Source of the DNA: Phoronis australis
Lineage: Eukaryota; Phoronida; Phoronidae
Direction: 5' to 3'
Assembly (NCBI GenBank): GCA_002633005.1
Contig: NMRA01000527.1
Location: 188,001 to 252,000 of the forward strand
DNA length: 64,000 nucleotides
Positions 50,237 through 61,600 of the stretch are shown here, piece by piece (position 1 is the stretch's first letter; each line of letters starts with the position of its first letter). The translations under genes and the position numbers were made by a program. Under the pieces are notes generated by a model, which was not told where the DNA came from, made no database searches, and was given only the letters and a program-made list of their open reading frames with translations.

Positions 50237-50518
50237 TCACTGAATGTGTAGTGTACACAAAACAAGTTCCCGCCATGCCATACCGACTTTGTTTGGATCA
50301 GCCTGCTCAAGAGTCAATTTTTTTAATATGTCATTTTCTAGTACATCGTCATCGTCCCAACGTAGCAACCTTTTTTCTGCCTTATGAAGTTGATGTTTTA
50401 GCTTCCATCTTGGGAGAGGGAGAGGTCCTTGCCATTTCTGATGGGAATCACTGTCAAAAACAGCGCCCCTTGCAATAACTTCGAAGATGATGGGAACACT
50501 GACACTTAACTTCGCCAT
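50237..50518 (-). CDS. Unassigned 93-residue ORF
   Basis: The start ATG is at 50516-50518 and the stop at 50237-50239. The predicted protein begins MAKLSVSVPIIFEVIARG, has a basic middle (WKLKHQLHKAEKRLLRWDDDD) and ends AWRELVLCTLHIQ. Amino-acid use looks protein-like: mixed, amphipathic and not driven by the local AT content. I do not recognise the family. No splice partner was found, and the 3' end abuts repeat copy 2. It could be a small gene, a retrocopy fragment or chance. Confidence 0.35.
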   Translation of the reverse strand: MAKLSVSVPIIFEVIARGAVFDSDSHQKWQGPLPLPRWKLKHQLHKAEKRLLRWDDDDVLENDILKKLTLEQADPNKVGMAWRELVLCTLHIQ

Positions 50519-51799
50519 TAACCACAATTAACATCGAAGCTTCGGCAGTAGCGAAGTTAACTGTATGGGAAAGGGCCTAAACAATGGTGATGATATCGAT
50601 GCCTGAATTGGAATCAACAACAGAGGTGACATTCAAACTGAAGCCTTGAAATGGGGCTCACTAATTGTGACTGACAAAAAGATTCATGGTTTGAATTAGA
50701 TTTCACTAGCAATGCTGACATTGCGATTCAATGAATTAGGTCTTACCAGGAAGATATTATCCGATTTTACCAGCAGATGTGACACTATTATACCTACGCA
50801 CAGACATAACTATTATTCTGAAATCTTATCACGGTGACCTGAAAACCCAGATCTCTAAGTCCATCAAATGTAAAACTACTGTCTATATTCAAAGAAGGAA
50901 GTTCTTTGACAATTCAACTTACCCATACTGTTATTGAAACGACGTTGAGAGAGGAAACGTATGCGAATTCTATCAGAAAGGAACGTTTCCTGAGCCTCTC
51001 ACAACATTATAATAATACATTTGGTGGTCTGTTTTTCAACATGGGTTACAAATTTTGATTGCATTAAAAAGAGTCAATTTTCGGTAATGGAATAATTGAA
51101 AATAAAGTGTTTATTTAAATTTAATTACAATGCAATCCAAATGTATCGTAATAAACAAACTACAAATTTTGAAACTATAAATGACAAAATACTTGGAGAA
51201 ATAATGTTCTCAAAATTATGTTCTTCCAAAAAAGCACCAACAATTCAAATACCCATACCTCAGAGCCACAATCTGAGACAAAAATATCAACAGACAAGCA
51301 AAAAGCATTTCCAAAACAACAATTTCATGACTTCAGTATGGACTGTTCAAGCATAGACTATAGAGTATCTATGGTTCAAGTTAGTCTCACCTAAACTGAG
51401 CGACATCCATATGCTTCAGACAAAGAACAGAAAATATCAACAAGAACACATGGTCCTCGCCCTCGGCTCTTTAGTCTGTTATTTTAGTTTCGCGCGTTTT
51501 CCACTCAGAATTGATGTGGGGCAACCAACCACCGTCACAAAGAAAGTGCAGTTGAGTGTTTATCACCTGATGAGCAGTTACGAAGAATAGTTACAGACGT
51601 GCAATCTGCTCGTGGTTCACAGAGGCTTTCGTTGAAACTGAACATTCACCACGAGGTAAAGCAAAACAATAACACTAACAGCCAGACATTACGGTAACTG
51701 AGATCGTGTGATCTCACACAATTCACAATTCCCAACCCTGTCGCAGCATTATGCGATGACCGACAGTAAAACAGACGGGGAAAGAGTAATGAAACTTAC

Positions 51800-51955
51800 C
51801 ACACGTAAGTCGCTGCTCAAATTCGAAAAATACTCGCGCAAACACCAGCTTCAAACTTGCACATTTGCGAACAAAACCATAACAAAGCAGTATGGCCGAT
51901 GTTTATCTTCCTCAGCGGATACCGAAGTACGTCACGTCACGTGACCAATATCACC
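51800..51955 (-). promoter_or_regulatory. Candidate promoter and 5' UTR exon (possibly YPEL)
   Basis: Within 25 bp lie a CRE-like TACGTCA (51928-51934), a palindromic E-box GTCACGTGAC (51936-51945) and CCAAT (51945-51949). Reading minus, about 120-150 bp of non-repetitive sequence follows and ends with a strong donor, GTGTG|GTAAGTTTC, at 51800. This is the layout of a promoter plus untranslated first exon. The next acceptor with a known coding exon on this strand is YPEL's at 36718. The link to YPEL is inference. Confidence 0.4.
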
Positions 51956-54900
51956 TTGACGCAGCTTGCAAAAGTTGTCAGGGAAGTGCCCCCCATTCTA
52001 CTTGACTTTTGAAATGCAAAAATATACCAAAATGCAATCTAGAGCATTTAGATGGTTTTTTCACTAAATATCAAACAGTTCGACCTATGGTTTGGAAAAC
52101 TTCTCACAATGCTATCAGCGGAAATCTCATTGTTTAGACTCTAGCTCCCCTTTCAGAAATGAACTAGTCTTTTAAGAATTAAAGTAGGGATTCCCCGTGT
52201 CTGACATTGGCTTGCACATTGCTTTGCCAGCGGTGTACGAATGATTCTCGAGTCTGTTCTGATAAACCACGTTTTTTCGCTCTCAGGCAGGGAGCATGAG
52301 TAACCAATGTACAGTGTATCACGTCAGTTGTCAACAGGAACCTACATGTATACACCGACTGTATCTCGGTACATTCATTGTACTTGTAACCTATATAGTA
52401 CAGTACTACCTAGCTAGGCAGTAGTCCAATAATTTGTTCTGACATTACGCACCATTCCGATTACCTGGGCATCCCGGGACGAGTACCATTGATCACGAAA
52501 ACCAACGTGTGTGCTCTGGTTATTAGCCCCAGGATTGTACCTTTTGGAGATTAAGTTACCGTTGGCATTGGGGTTAGGGTTGACGTTGGGTTTACGGTTG
52601 GGCTTGGGGTTAGGGTGAAACTTCAGAACATGCGTTTTAGTAAAATTTGAAAATTTCCTATTTGCTACACTCCTGCGCCTTACGTTAGCGAAACCACAAG
52701 AGCAGTAATTTCATTACTTCTGACAAAACGGGGCTTTCAACATTTAAAAGTGATAGCTTTAGCGAGAAAAGTGATTTTCTGATATCAGCGCCAGCGCGGT
52801 AATGAACCTGGTACGCTCGCAGGCGCAGTCGGAAAGCTATCGTTGGCCTAAAGTGCGAACGTTACGTGAGTAAATTAATCGTTTGCGGCTTAAATTAATT
52901 TTAACGGTGTAAAGTAATCGTGCCATTAATTGCTAATTTACGCCACTAACAAGAATTAATTTACGGATGTGATTTACGTTCACGTTCAGCTATTTGGCCA
53001 ACCCCATAACAAAAGCTCGACTGTCCTAATCCCCATGGCAGAGCCTTTTAGCCATATTTATCTGGTAAAGTTACCGACCTTGGTTGTAGCGAATGTCAAC
53101 CCGACAATTGCGAGAATTGGCGACTTGTAATAAGATAACAAAAATATTGTGTTATAGCTCTGGTCACACGTATTAATTTCATAACGTCTATTCCACCCAA
53201 CTGTAATACAAAAATGTGCTGTTCGAAAGTAAAAAATAATGCCTCTTGAAGTTTTACTGATGAGAGTTAAATTGATGCATTGTGGCAAGGAGTGTAGTGT
53301 AGTGTGTAACCCACAGATTGTCCCCACCACACACGTTTAGCTATCAGCTCCGACCAAGTTATTATAAACTTAGAAACAATAGCAAACTCGTGTAGAACTA
53401 AGGGATGTGGGCATAATCACTGTGTTTAATTACGGTGCAGCGCTCTAGAAATCCACATTCCTAGAAACTTTTAAAAATCGTGGTGTTATAATACTTTTAG
53501 CAAGTTACTACAGTCAGGGTCAGTTATGATTTTTGTTTACAGACCGTTTTCCTAAGTCATTTAGGATTCCTGCATTTTCGTTATATTAAATGCCTTGAGC
53601 TAAGTTATTTTGTTATTTTATGACTCGTTTTTTATTTAAAAGTGTCAGAGTTTTCAAAAATAGCTGGCGCGATAAGCCATTGGCTAGTTGTAATGTTTTA
53701 AAACAGACTTTTAATAAAAGTATTGTGTTGTCCTGGAAAATCTAACCACAAGTACAGGCGATTCTGGAGGGCAACCTTTCACATAAAAACGGGGTTATCG
53801 CTCGACTCACCACTTGTAGAAAGTGTTGAAAAAATCAAGGCTTTTTGTTAGTGTCAATCTACTGTGGAAACCATACGAGTTCGTGCTGGTCATGGCTTAA
53901 GTTAATTAGTTTGATTTCAAAATTACATGCATGTAAGACTTCCATGCTCAAAATTACATAACTTCGTTCTTTGTGCAACCTCTTAGCTTACGTATTTTTA
54001 AAAAGCGGCACAAACCCTTAATTTCTGCCAAAAATAAGTTTTAATTTAGGCCACTTACCGTAAATTCGTCCCATCTTTCTCGTTACTCTGTTTAAAAGTG
54101 ATACCGGGGCTCACGAAAAACTGAAAGTTCGTTCTTCAGATCAAGCTCATAAAATTTAAAGCCACTCCAATTTGACAAAGGAACATTTTTTAGACCAGTT
54201 TTATAAAGTTAAGTGGCGTAAATCAAAAATTGCCTTCTTTGTTATGGAAGGGGTATACAGCCGCTTTAGCGTATTTGTAAGTTCATGTGGTTGGGAATAC
54301 TTACGTACGTTTTTCATGAGGTAGCCTATAAGACCCACACCGTCCATATCTTCGCCTTTTGGCTCTTCTCCACTGTTTGGCCATATGCCAAATATCAGAG
54401 AGGATAAAAGTTTATGCCTGTGTATCATTTATTGGGAGTTTTGCCGGTGTATTCAATAATCGTGAAACATGGTACATCTGCACTAGCGTTGGTTTGGTGT
54501 TTGACGAAGTAATCAACCAAACTGGCTCAAGTGCAAGCAATATATGAAGTACAGGGGTTGGAAACGAGTCCATGCAGCAGCTCTAATTTCCAGCTACTGT
54601 CTGAGGATACTTCACTAGTTTCTGACAGTGCGCAACTGGAGAATTAGGATCACTGGACTGGAAAAGGTGTGTCGTTTGAAAGGAGCCTCCATAAAAGTAG
54701 TTATTTGTTCCAGAAATGCCACAGTTTTGTAGGGATTTTCCGCACTGGGCCTAACTCTTTCACCAGGATTTTTTGACAATATTCAATGAACTTTCAACCC
54801 ATTATGCCTGAAACCGCGCAAGAAGACTGCCATGTTGTCAAAACAGGGAATATTATACGCAGTTACATTTTTAGAAAATCGTTCTGTGTAGTGCTGTGTA

Positions 54901-55638
54901 ATTATATGTGATTTCTAGACCCAAATGGTGAACTCTTTCTGCAGGGAATGTGACGGAGCTTTTAGGCACCCTTTCGAAGGAAATTTTGTTAGAAATTCAC
55001 CCGTTCGTGTAGGTAAACTGGTCGTGAAAAGTTTGACTATTCTTTGCGGCACGTCGAGCCGAGTTACAAGCCACTTCTCTATGGAAGTACCCCCCCCCCC
55101 CTATGGATCAATGGAAGGCCCAGTCCTGGACCAGCAAACGCCAAAACCACGATACAAACTCAGCGTTCGACGAGCCGAAAATGCTTCATCATGGGGTAAC
55201 CATACGCGGTGGCGAAATTCTTACTCTGGGCTCAGACACATCAGTCCCGGAACTCAGAGCCCACCACCTAGGTGATTTCAGCTGGAATTAAGAGGCTTTC
55301 CATCGTTTCCACCCGGCTCTGAAGTCAAGTCATCTTTTTGTCGTCGCAGCTGCTTTCCGTCCAGTTGCTACGCGGCGCGCGTGCGATAGGCCTACACTAG
55401 CAGCGTCGGGCATTAGTCTGTTATTGATTAATTAATAAATTGTTGGTGTTGTGTACATTGTTTGGGTGGGTAGGGAATGAATTCAATATCTGTAATTGGC
55501 GCTCGAGTAGACTACAGGGGTTCCAATTTACTAAAAACTGACCGTGACGGCAGTAACTAGCCTGCTGATTAAATTATTCAGTTGATTTTTCGCCACTACG
55601 AGTCTCCTTGTCATTGTTCCCATTAATATTGATTTTTC
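51956..55638. other. Intergenic, no confident gene
   Basis: Mostly unique AT-rich sequence. An open stretch at 54925-55290 (plus strand) contains a run of twelve Cs at about 55092. A reading frame from the ATG at 55103 could be an upstream exon of the 55.6-kb gene. 55360-55400 is CpG-rich (GCTACGCGGCGCGCGTGCG) and could be a promoter. Confidence 0.45.
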
Positions 55639-56302
55639 ATGGATTATTTTCTACAAGAAGTAGACTTATGCCTGGTCTTAATGATCAGCAGAACGGAAGA
55701 GTCGCAATCGCAGGTTGATGTAGACGTTGCCGTACGAAACATCAAAAGGTAATTATCATCAGTTGCTGTGCATCAGTTTGTACTACCTTAGCAGCCATGC
55801 AACTCTTCCACAGCTTGCCCTACCTTACGGCATTTTTTCACTCAGGGTGCAAATTTAGATTTTTTTGTGTTACGCAATTATATTGACAGAATTCCTTCAC
55901 CTTTGGCAGATATTTGTATGATGATCTTGTTTTAGCACTGGTACTTATGACATTTACGCATTTTAAAGTATGAAAAAATGTTAATTATGGCCAGAGTAAT
56001 CCTTGATATAGCTGAAAAGAGCCAGAAATTCATCGTTATTTTGCTTCACTGAAACATTGCATGCTTTTAATACACATGGCATTTAATTAAATCACCCATT
56101 TAATTGAAATTTAATGTTTTTTCATGATCCTAACATGCATTTCTTGTTTTTCTTCAGGAAATTGCCGGGATCTGAAAAGTCAAACACAATTTTCAGGCAC
56201 ACTTGCAAAATGATGTCAGTGTTATGCAAAACACGTAAATTTGCTTGTGCTCCTTCTGTTACAGCCAATACTGCCATGACTGAAAAAGAAAAGCACTACT
56301 AG
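55639..56302 (+). CDS. Proposed small gene of unknown function
   Basis: Two exons, 55639-55748 and 56158-56302. They have a GTAATT donor and a strong acceptor (TTCTTGTTTTTCTTCAG), and the join is in frame (AG|G, Arg), encoding 84 aa. The protein starts MDYFLQEVDLCLVLMIS, has QSQVDVDVAVRNIKRKLPGS across the splice, and ends AMTEKEKHY. AATAAA follows at 56475-56480. In a rival model an exon 55103-55271 (starting MDQWKAQSWTSKRQN) splices to 55658, also in frame, giving 134 aa. I recognise no domain. A CpG-rich patch just upstream (about 55360-55400) supports a start near here for the two-exon model. Confidence 0.35.
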
Positions 56303-56589
56303 TGTTTTGAACTGTTTTTTAATGGTTGATGGTATATAGAATTTGATTAAGAAACCACATGTTTGTACCAGATGTCCTAGTGATTGGTTTCCTCAACCAA
56401 ATAATATCACAGTCACCTAAGAAAAACTGTGTATTCTCCGTAGCCCTGTCTGAATTCCATTAAATACTTCCATAAATAAAAGATATTCGATACTGCACAT
56501 TGGGAATCTTGAAGCTATTTCTGGCCCACAAAAAACATTAGACCACGCCCTGGATTTGAATGATTGATCATAAGCAAAAATGTCTGTCG

Positions 56590-56660
56590 TATTCTCCGTA
56601 GCCCCTGTATTCTCCGTAGCCCCTGTATTCTCCGTAGCCCCTGTATTCTCCGTAGCCCCC
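56590..56660. repeat. 18-bp minisatellite with outlying single copies
   Basis: Four tandem units of TATTCTCCGTAGCCCCTG. Isolated copies of the same motif stand at 56431-56447 and 56943-56959, so the unit exists outside the array on both sides. Confidence 0.9.
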
Positions 56661-58185
56661 AACTTTGAATATTGTTAGTACATGGTTTGAAAAAAATTGT
56701 ATCTAGGTGCACGTACTGAGGAAATAGAAACAAATAAAATCTCCAAGACAAGAACAATTAAAAAAATATTTATGGGTGGGGTTTGAGGCAAGTTTAGCTA
56801 AAATTACTTTTTCAGTTTAAACTCGTTATTAATAAAACATGAATGTTCTTTGGTCATTCAGAAGTGTTGGTATTAACAAGTAAATGAATTCTATTGCATT
56901 GTTCAAGTGTTCATCCATTTATAAACAGGTATCTGCATATTTCGTATTCTCCGTAGCCCCCTCCATCAAAATGACCTCTGTGTTATGTAAGAGCCTCACT
57001 TAGTACTGGGGACTGCTCATTATAGAGGTTCTCAGACACAATAGAAATTGCATAACAATATATTGATCACAGCCATCAACTGTGCAGGTTATTTATGCTG
57101 AACATAAGCACAAATTGTATTATACAGGGAAAACATAATGACTGACTTAGTTGATAGTAAGGACCATAGCTACATGATTTTGCCTCAAGCAATGATCTAT
57201 GGATTATTGTAGCTACAGTGTATGTAAGCAAAACATTCACTATTTGTATGAAGAGAAATACAATGAATACAGTATGACCTCCAACTCATTACATTTCAGT
57301 TCATAACATTTTTTATCCTATATGCCTGATGATGATACGGTCATGAGATAAACCTGTTACTGAATGATAAGTAGGAACTACTTTTCTGTAATGGAATTCC
57401 TTTTGATACAGAATTGAGAAGATTTATCGAAAAGTATTCCAACTATTATGTACAACCAAGAGTGTATATTTACTAACATAGGCAGAATGTTTGTCTACCC
57501 TAACAAGAAAGAGAATAATCACATTCCTTACATAGTAGCATGTTCAGTGTTCACATTCAAGCAGGTTTTGTGTTAAAATATCAAAACAAAACAAGATAAA
57601 AAATTTCAGTCTACATAAGGAATCAATCAAGTCATGTTTTGGAATTAGTAAAGAAATATTTAATAACTATTCACTGCATTGCAAGAAAATTCAATCAAAA
57701 AATCATACACATAACAAACTTTTAACCAGCATCTTTGCGACACGCACCACACAGTCTGTGATCAACATCGACTATAGAGCTATTTTTAGGACAAGATATG
57801 CCAAACGTGTGTACACTTGCTTTTCTAAAGAACCCTTGGGGCCATATAGAATAAATGTTATACAACACGCAATAATTGAACCAGCATGTTACTCTATCTT
57901 GATTTATACTTCTTAGAAAAGTCCTGGGAGAATCACTGTAACAACACCACGTTGAGAACCATCAGCCAGAAAACTTAATTTTATGCATGCCATTGACAGT
58001 TTGAGTAAAATTATATGTGCAGAGGGAGATTTCGTTGTTTTGTTGACAACAACTGTAACCGTTTCTACAAAAGCTATCCCACTATACAATCAGCATACGA
58101 CTGGAACTACTGGTAACAAATAGGCTATGTACAGAAAAATTATAAGTCTTCGAAACTTCACTACTATTCTTAAGTCTGGTCAGCA

Positions 58186-58330
58186 CGCCACCTGTGGTCA
58201 CACCACGTTACCTAATGAAAAAATTTCTGCCCCAACCGGAACTTGAACCCAGGACCTTCTGCTATCCGTGCAGACGGCACCGGGACCACCGCTTCAATGC
58301 AGAATTCCAATCAGACTTAGTAGTGAGCAT
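58186..58330 (-). mobile_element. tRNA-like SINE, second family
   Basis: On the minus strand GGTCCTGGGTTCAAGTTCCG contains a good B box (GGTTCAAGTTC), preceded at tRNA-like distance by TGGTCCCGGTG and followed by GGGGCAGAAATTTTTTC. It differs from the SINE at 599 and 31966. Single copy here, so the call rests on the box motifs. Confidence 0.4.
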
Positions 58331-58652
58331 AGCGACCTTGAACTCCAGAGTGTATTGAAATTTAGGAAAACCTTAATTTAGCAATTATTTTGCACCCAGA
58401 AATTGAACAATTTTCAATGTATGAAAACAAATGGTATAACCACCCAAGGTCCTCAAGGCTTCAAATAATTTGTGACTGAGCACACTCTACTTTCCTTTTC
58501 TCCAATGCCTTTCTCCCAATACACACACATGAGCGTACAGACACATGTTGCAAGAACTCTGCTCACCATGATGCCTTCCATAAAAATAACTTTACATTTG
58601 GACCACATTATTCTCTCTCTGAGCCTCCTTGCTGATATCATAAAACAAAACA

Positions 58653-61600
58653 TTAGCTGTCAGACACTGTGAATTGAACATAATGTCCACGTTGTTTATG
58701 CAGAGCTCTTGTACCGTGAGCGTTCTGCCACAGATATTCCAGACCCTTCACATCCACTTTATTGATTCCTGAACATGTCAGCGACAGCTCCCTCAGACAC
58801 GGTGGCTGATCCAGCAGCTTACTCAAGGAGTCCAAAAAATCAGAGTCTAATGGTGATGATAGGCCACAGCCTTCTACCCAGAGTGTCTGGAGTCGGGATT
58901 TGGAGTTGACGAAGGATTCAAGTAAAGTAGTCATGTCCCTGTTGCAAAGTCTGGGGTTTCCTGAGAGTATGACTTTCTTCAACGAAGCAGAATTTGTGAA
59001 ACAACTGAAAAATGAAAAAACGCATGAACAGATTCAATTTTCATGTTAAGATTGTTAAGTATTTTTTGTTTGGAAATTTCAAACACTTGAAAATAAAGTA
59101 AACAACTGATATTGTCATTTGTGAGAAAAGCAGAATACGAGTCCCCAGAAAAATTGTCGCCAAATTCACACCCGCTAGTCACCACCTTTTCACCAAGTGG
59201 TTGCCTCCAATCTCACTAACTCCCAATCATCAATTTCATGGAGGCCCAGTCATGACACAGCTGAAATGCTCAGTTTGAGGGACGTACTAGAAAAATTGTA
59301 GGAGGATTCTTCAAATAATTTAGTACATGGTCATGTTTGCCATTACCACTCAAATTGTGTTTTAACAATTTAAAAATTTGGTTATAAAGGTGTACATTAG
59401 ATGCCTGTCTATCCAACCATCAGAACAAATGATAGCAATATACCCACACCGCATGCACATATATGAACATTCAATTAAGAGGGAAAAAATCATTAACAAA
59501 AATACTGACCATCGAATTAAAAAATTTAATAACACAAACTGCAGAACCTTCTTCAATACTTGATTTCTTAAAAGCCAGAAATTCAAGTCAACAGCTAACT
59601 TTAATGCAACTTACCACGCCAATTCTCTTGTAACACTGGATGACAGGTGACAATTAGACAGACACAGTGTTTGAAGCACACAATGTTCCTGTAAAGACAA
59701 ACACAATTATGATCTGCAGTAACCACCATCTCCAGTGGCAAAAGATGGTGGACCCCCTTCAGAGTGCCACTATCTCAGGCCAACAGGCATCGGAACAAGT
59801 CTTTACGAAGAAAGGAACAAAGACCAAAGTCAGCTTCCAACAACCTTAACCGTAGTCTCTCTTCAATTTCGTTTAATATTGTCAAATTACAATTTTACAC
59901 TTTTCAAAATGTAATTATAGTTAGAGTGCTAAGTTTTATTTATTGATAGCGTTCTAAAATTAAAGTTTCGAATTTTTGTTTTCATTGACAAATTTGAGGA
60001 AACAAGACTGCAAGAGTGATCTGTACTGCAACGTAAACTGAAGAGCATATACTGTGCTAAACAAAACTACTAGGTGATTTTCCGCTGTAACACAGTTATT
60101 CAAGTGACTATAGAAATTTAGGAAAATGATACTTATATAATTAATGTACTAGTGTCACACTTAAGTTTAAGTTTCAAGTTGCATACATACATTCATCAAA
60201 TGTCTGTGATTGACAGCTGCCAATCACCCCTACCTGTCTGAAGTAGTTAAGCAGATGATGGCACATCTGGTTGGTTTCGTTGGCGTCCACAACACCGTTC
60301 AGGTTCAGAACATGCAGTGTGTCCGCACTCTTCAACAAGAGTTCTGTGCCTGTGGAGCCCAGCTTGTTGAGAGCAATGTGGAGACGAGTCAGGCCACGCC
60401 CTGCAGGGATGCAGTCAATGCAATACAGTACAACTATGAAATGGAGAGGGTCGGGACTTGACGAGAAACTGTCTTGCATTAATCATTTCTGAACTTTATC
60501 AACACCGTTGTGCTTTATTGAACACATGTTTGAATAGAAAAAAAAAACAAGTTTGCCCGACACTTCGAGTGCTAGATTATTTTGTTGTTCTTTTTAGGAC
60601 TATGTATTCAAAAACACCTTTTAAGCAATGACTATCCAACTAAAGAGAAATTTATGCTAAGCTAAATTATAGAATCAAAATGAGTTTTGTATACGCAATC
60701 AACTGCTGTATATGTATCTACCGTAATCGTTCGGGTTAACGCCCATGCTCAGTTAACCGCCCATCCCCGACTTTACCTGGAGTTTCGATTTAACCGCCCA
60801 CTGCTCAGTTAACCGCCCCCCTGCGATTTTTGAAGATTTCCAGTTAAGCGCCCACCTCTCGGTTAAGCGCCCATCCCCGACTTTTAAAGAATGAAGATTT
60901 AGCGCCTAGTGCTAAGGAAACGCGCGATTCCCCGACTTTTAGAAAAAGATGATGATCACAACGAGCGCAACGACGCCGGGCTTCCGAGACGGTGGTTTAG
61001 CAATGTGAATTACAATTCTAGTAACGAGTTATTGTCTTGGGTCATGGACTCACTTCAAAATATAATACATGAACGTTTTTGTCACTTTATTTTCTTCCCA
61101 TGTTTGCAAAAGATGATGATCACAACGAGCGCAACGACGCCGGGCTTCCGAGACGGTGGTTTAGCAATGTGAATTACAATTCTAGTAACGAGTTATTGTC
61201 TTGGGTCATGGACTCACTTCAAAATATAATACTTGAACGTTTTTGTCACTTTATTTTCTTCCCATGTTTGCAAAGTTTAAGAACGCCGCCGGCGTCAAAA
61301 CCTCCGCTTTCAGTAACTTTGTCTGCCGCGCTGAGTTTCCATCTGTAGTGCACAAGATAAAACATATATTCGAAAAAATCAGGCCAGAGAAATGTGACCA
61401 TGGTTTTGCCAACCCTCCAAATTTTATTAAGGTGGGAAGCTCTTGTATTTTGAACAAATCTCACAACTCACGGAAAGATGTCAAATTCGCAATATTTTGA
61501 TGAATGTAAGTGCCGGGTTATAGAGGATGTGTGGCGATCGAAGGGACAGTACAAGTGCCTTACTGGGTTACTGATTTCGTTGCTGCCTATCGATTTCTGA

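Larger units (their letters stand above)
56303..58652. other. Intergenic stretch between convergent genes
   Basis: About 2.3 kb of AT-rich sequence between the proposed plus-strand gene and the TONSL stop. It contains the 18-bp motif cluster and a tRNA-like SINE. I see no coding exon. Part will be the TONSL 3' UTR. Confidence 0.6.

Noticed and set aside
52560-52620. GGGTTAGGG-like telomere motif
   Set aside because: Only two imperfect TTAGGG units in a G-rich stretch. Not an interstitial telomere array.
54925-55290. 116-codon plus-strand frame with PPPP run
   Set aside because: It depends on a run of Cs. The other frame from 55103 looks more protein-like and is mentioned only as a rival first exon of the 55.6-kb gene.
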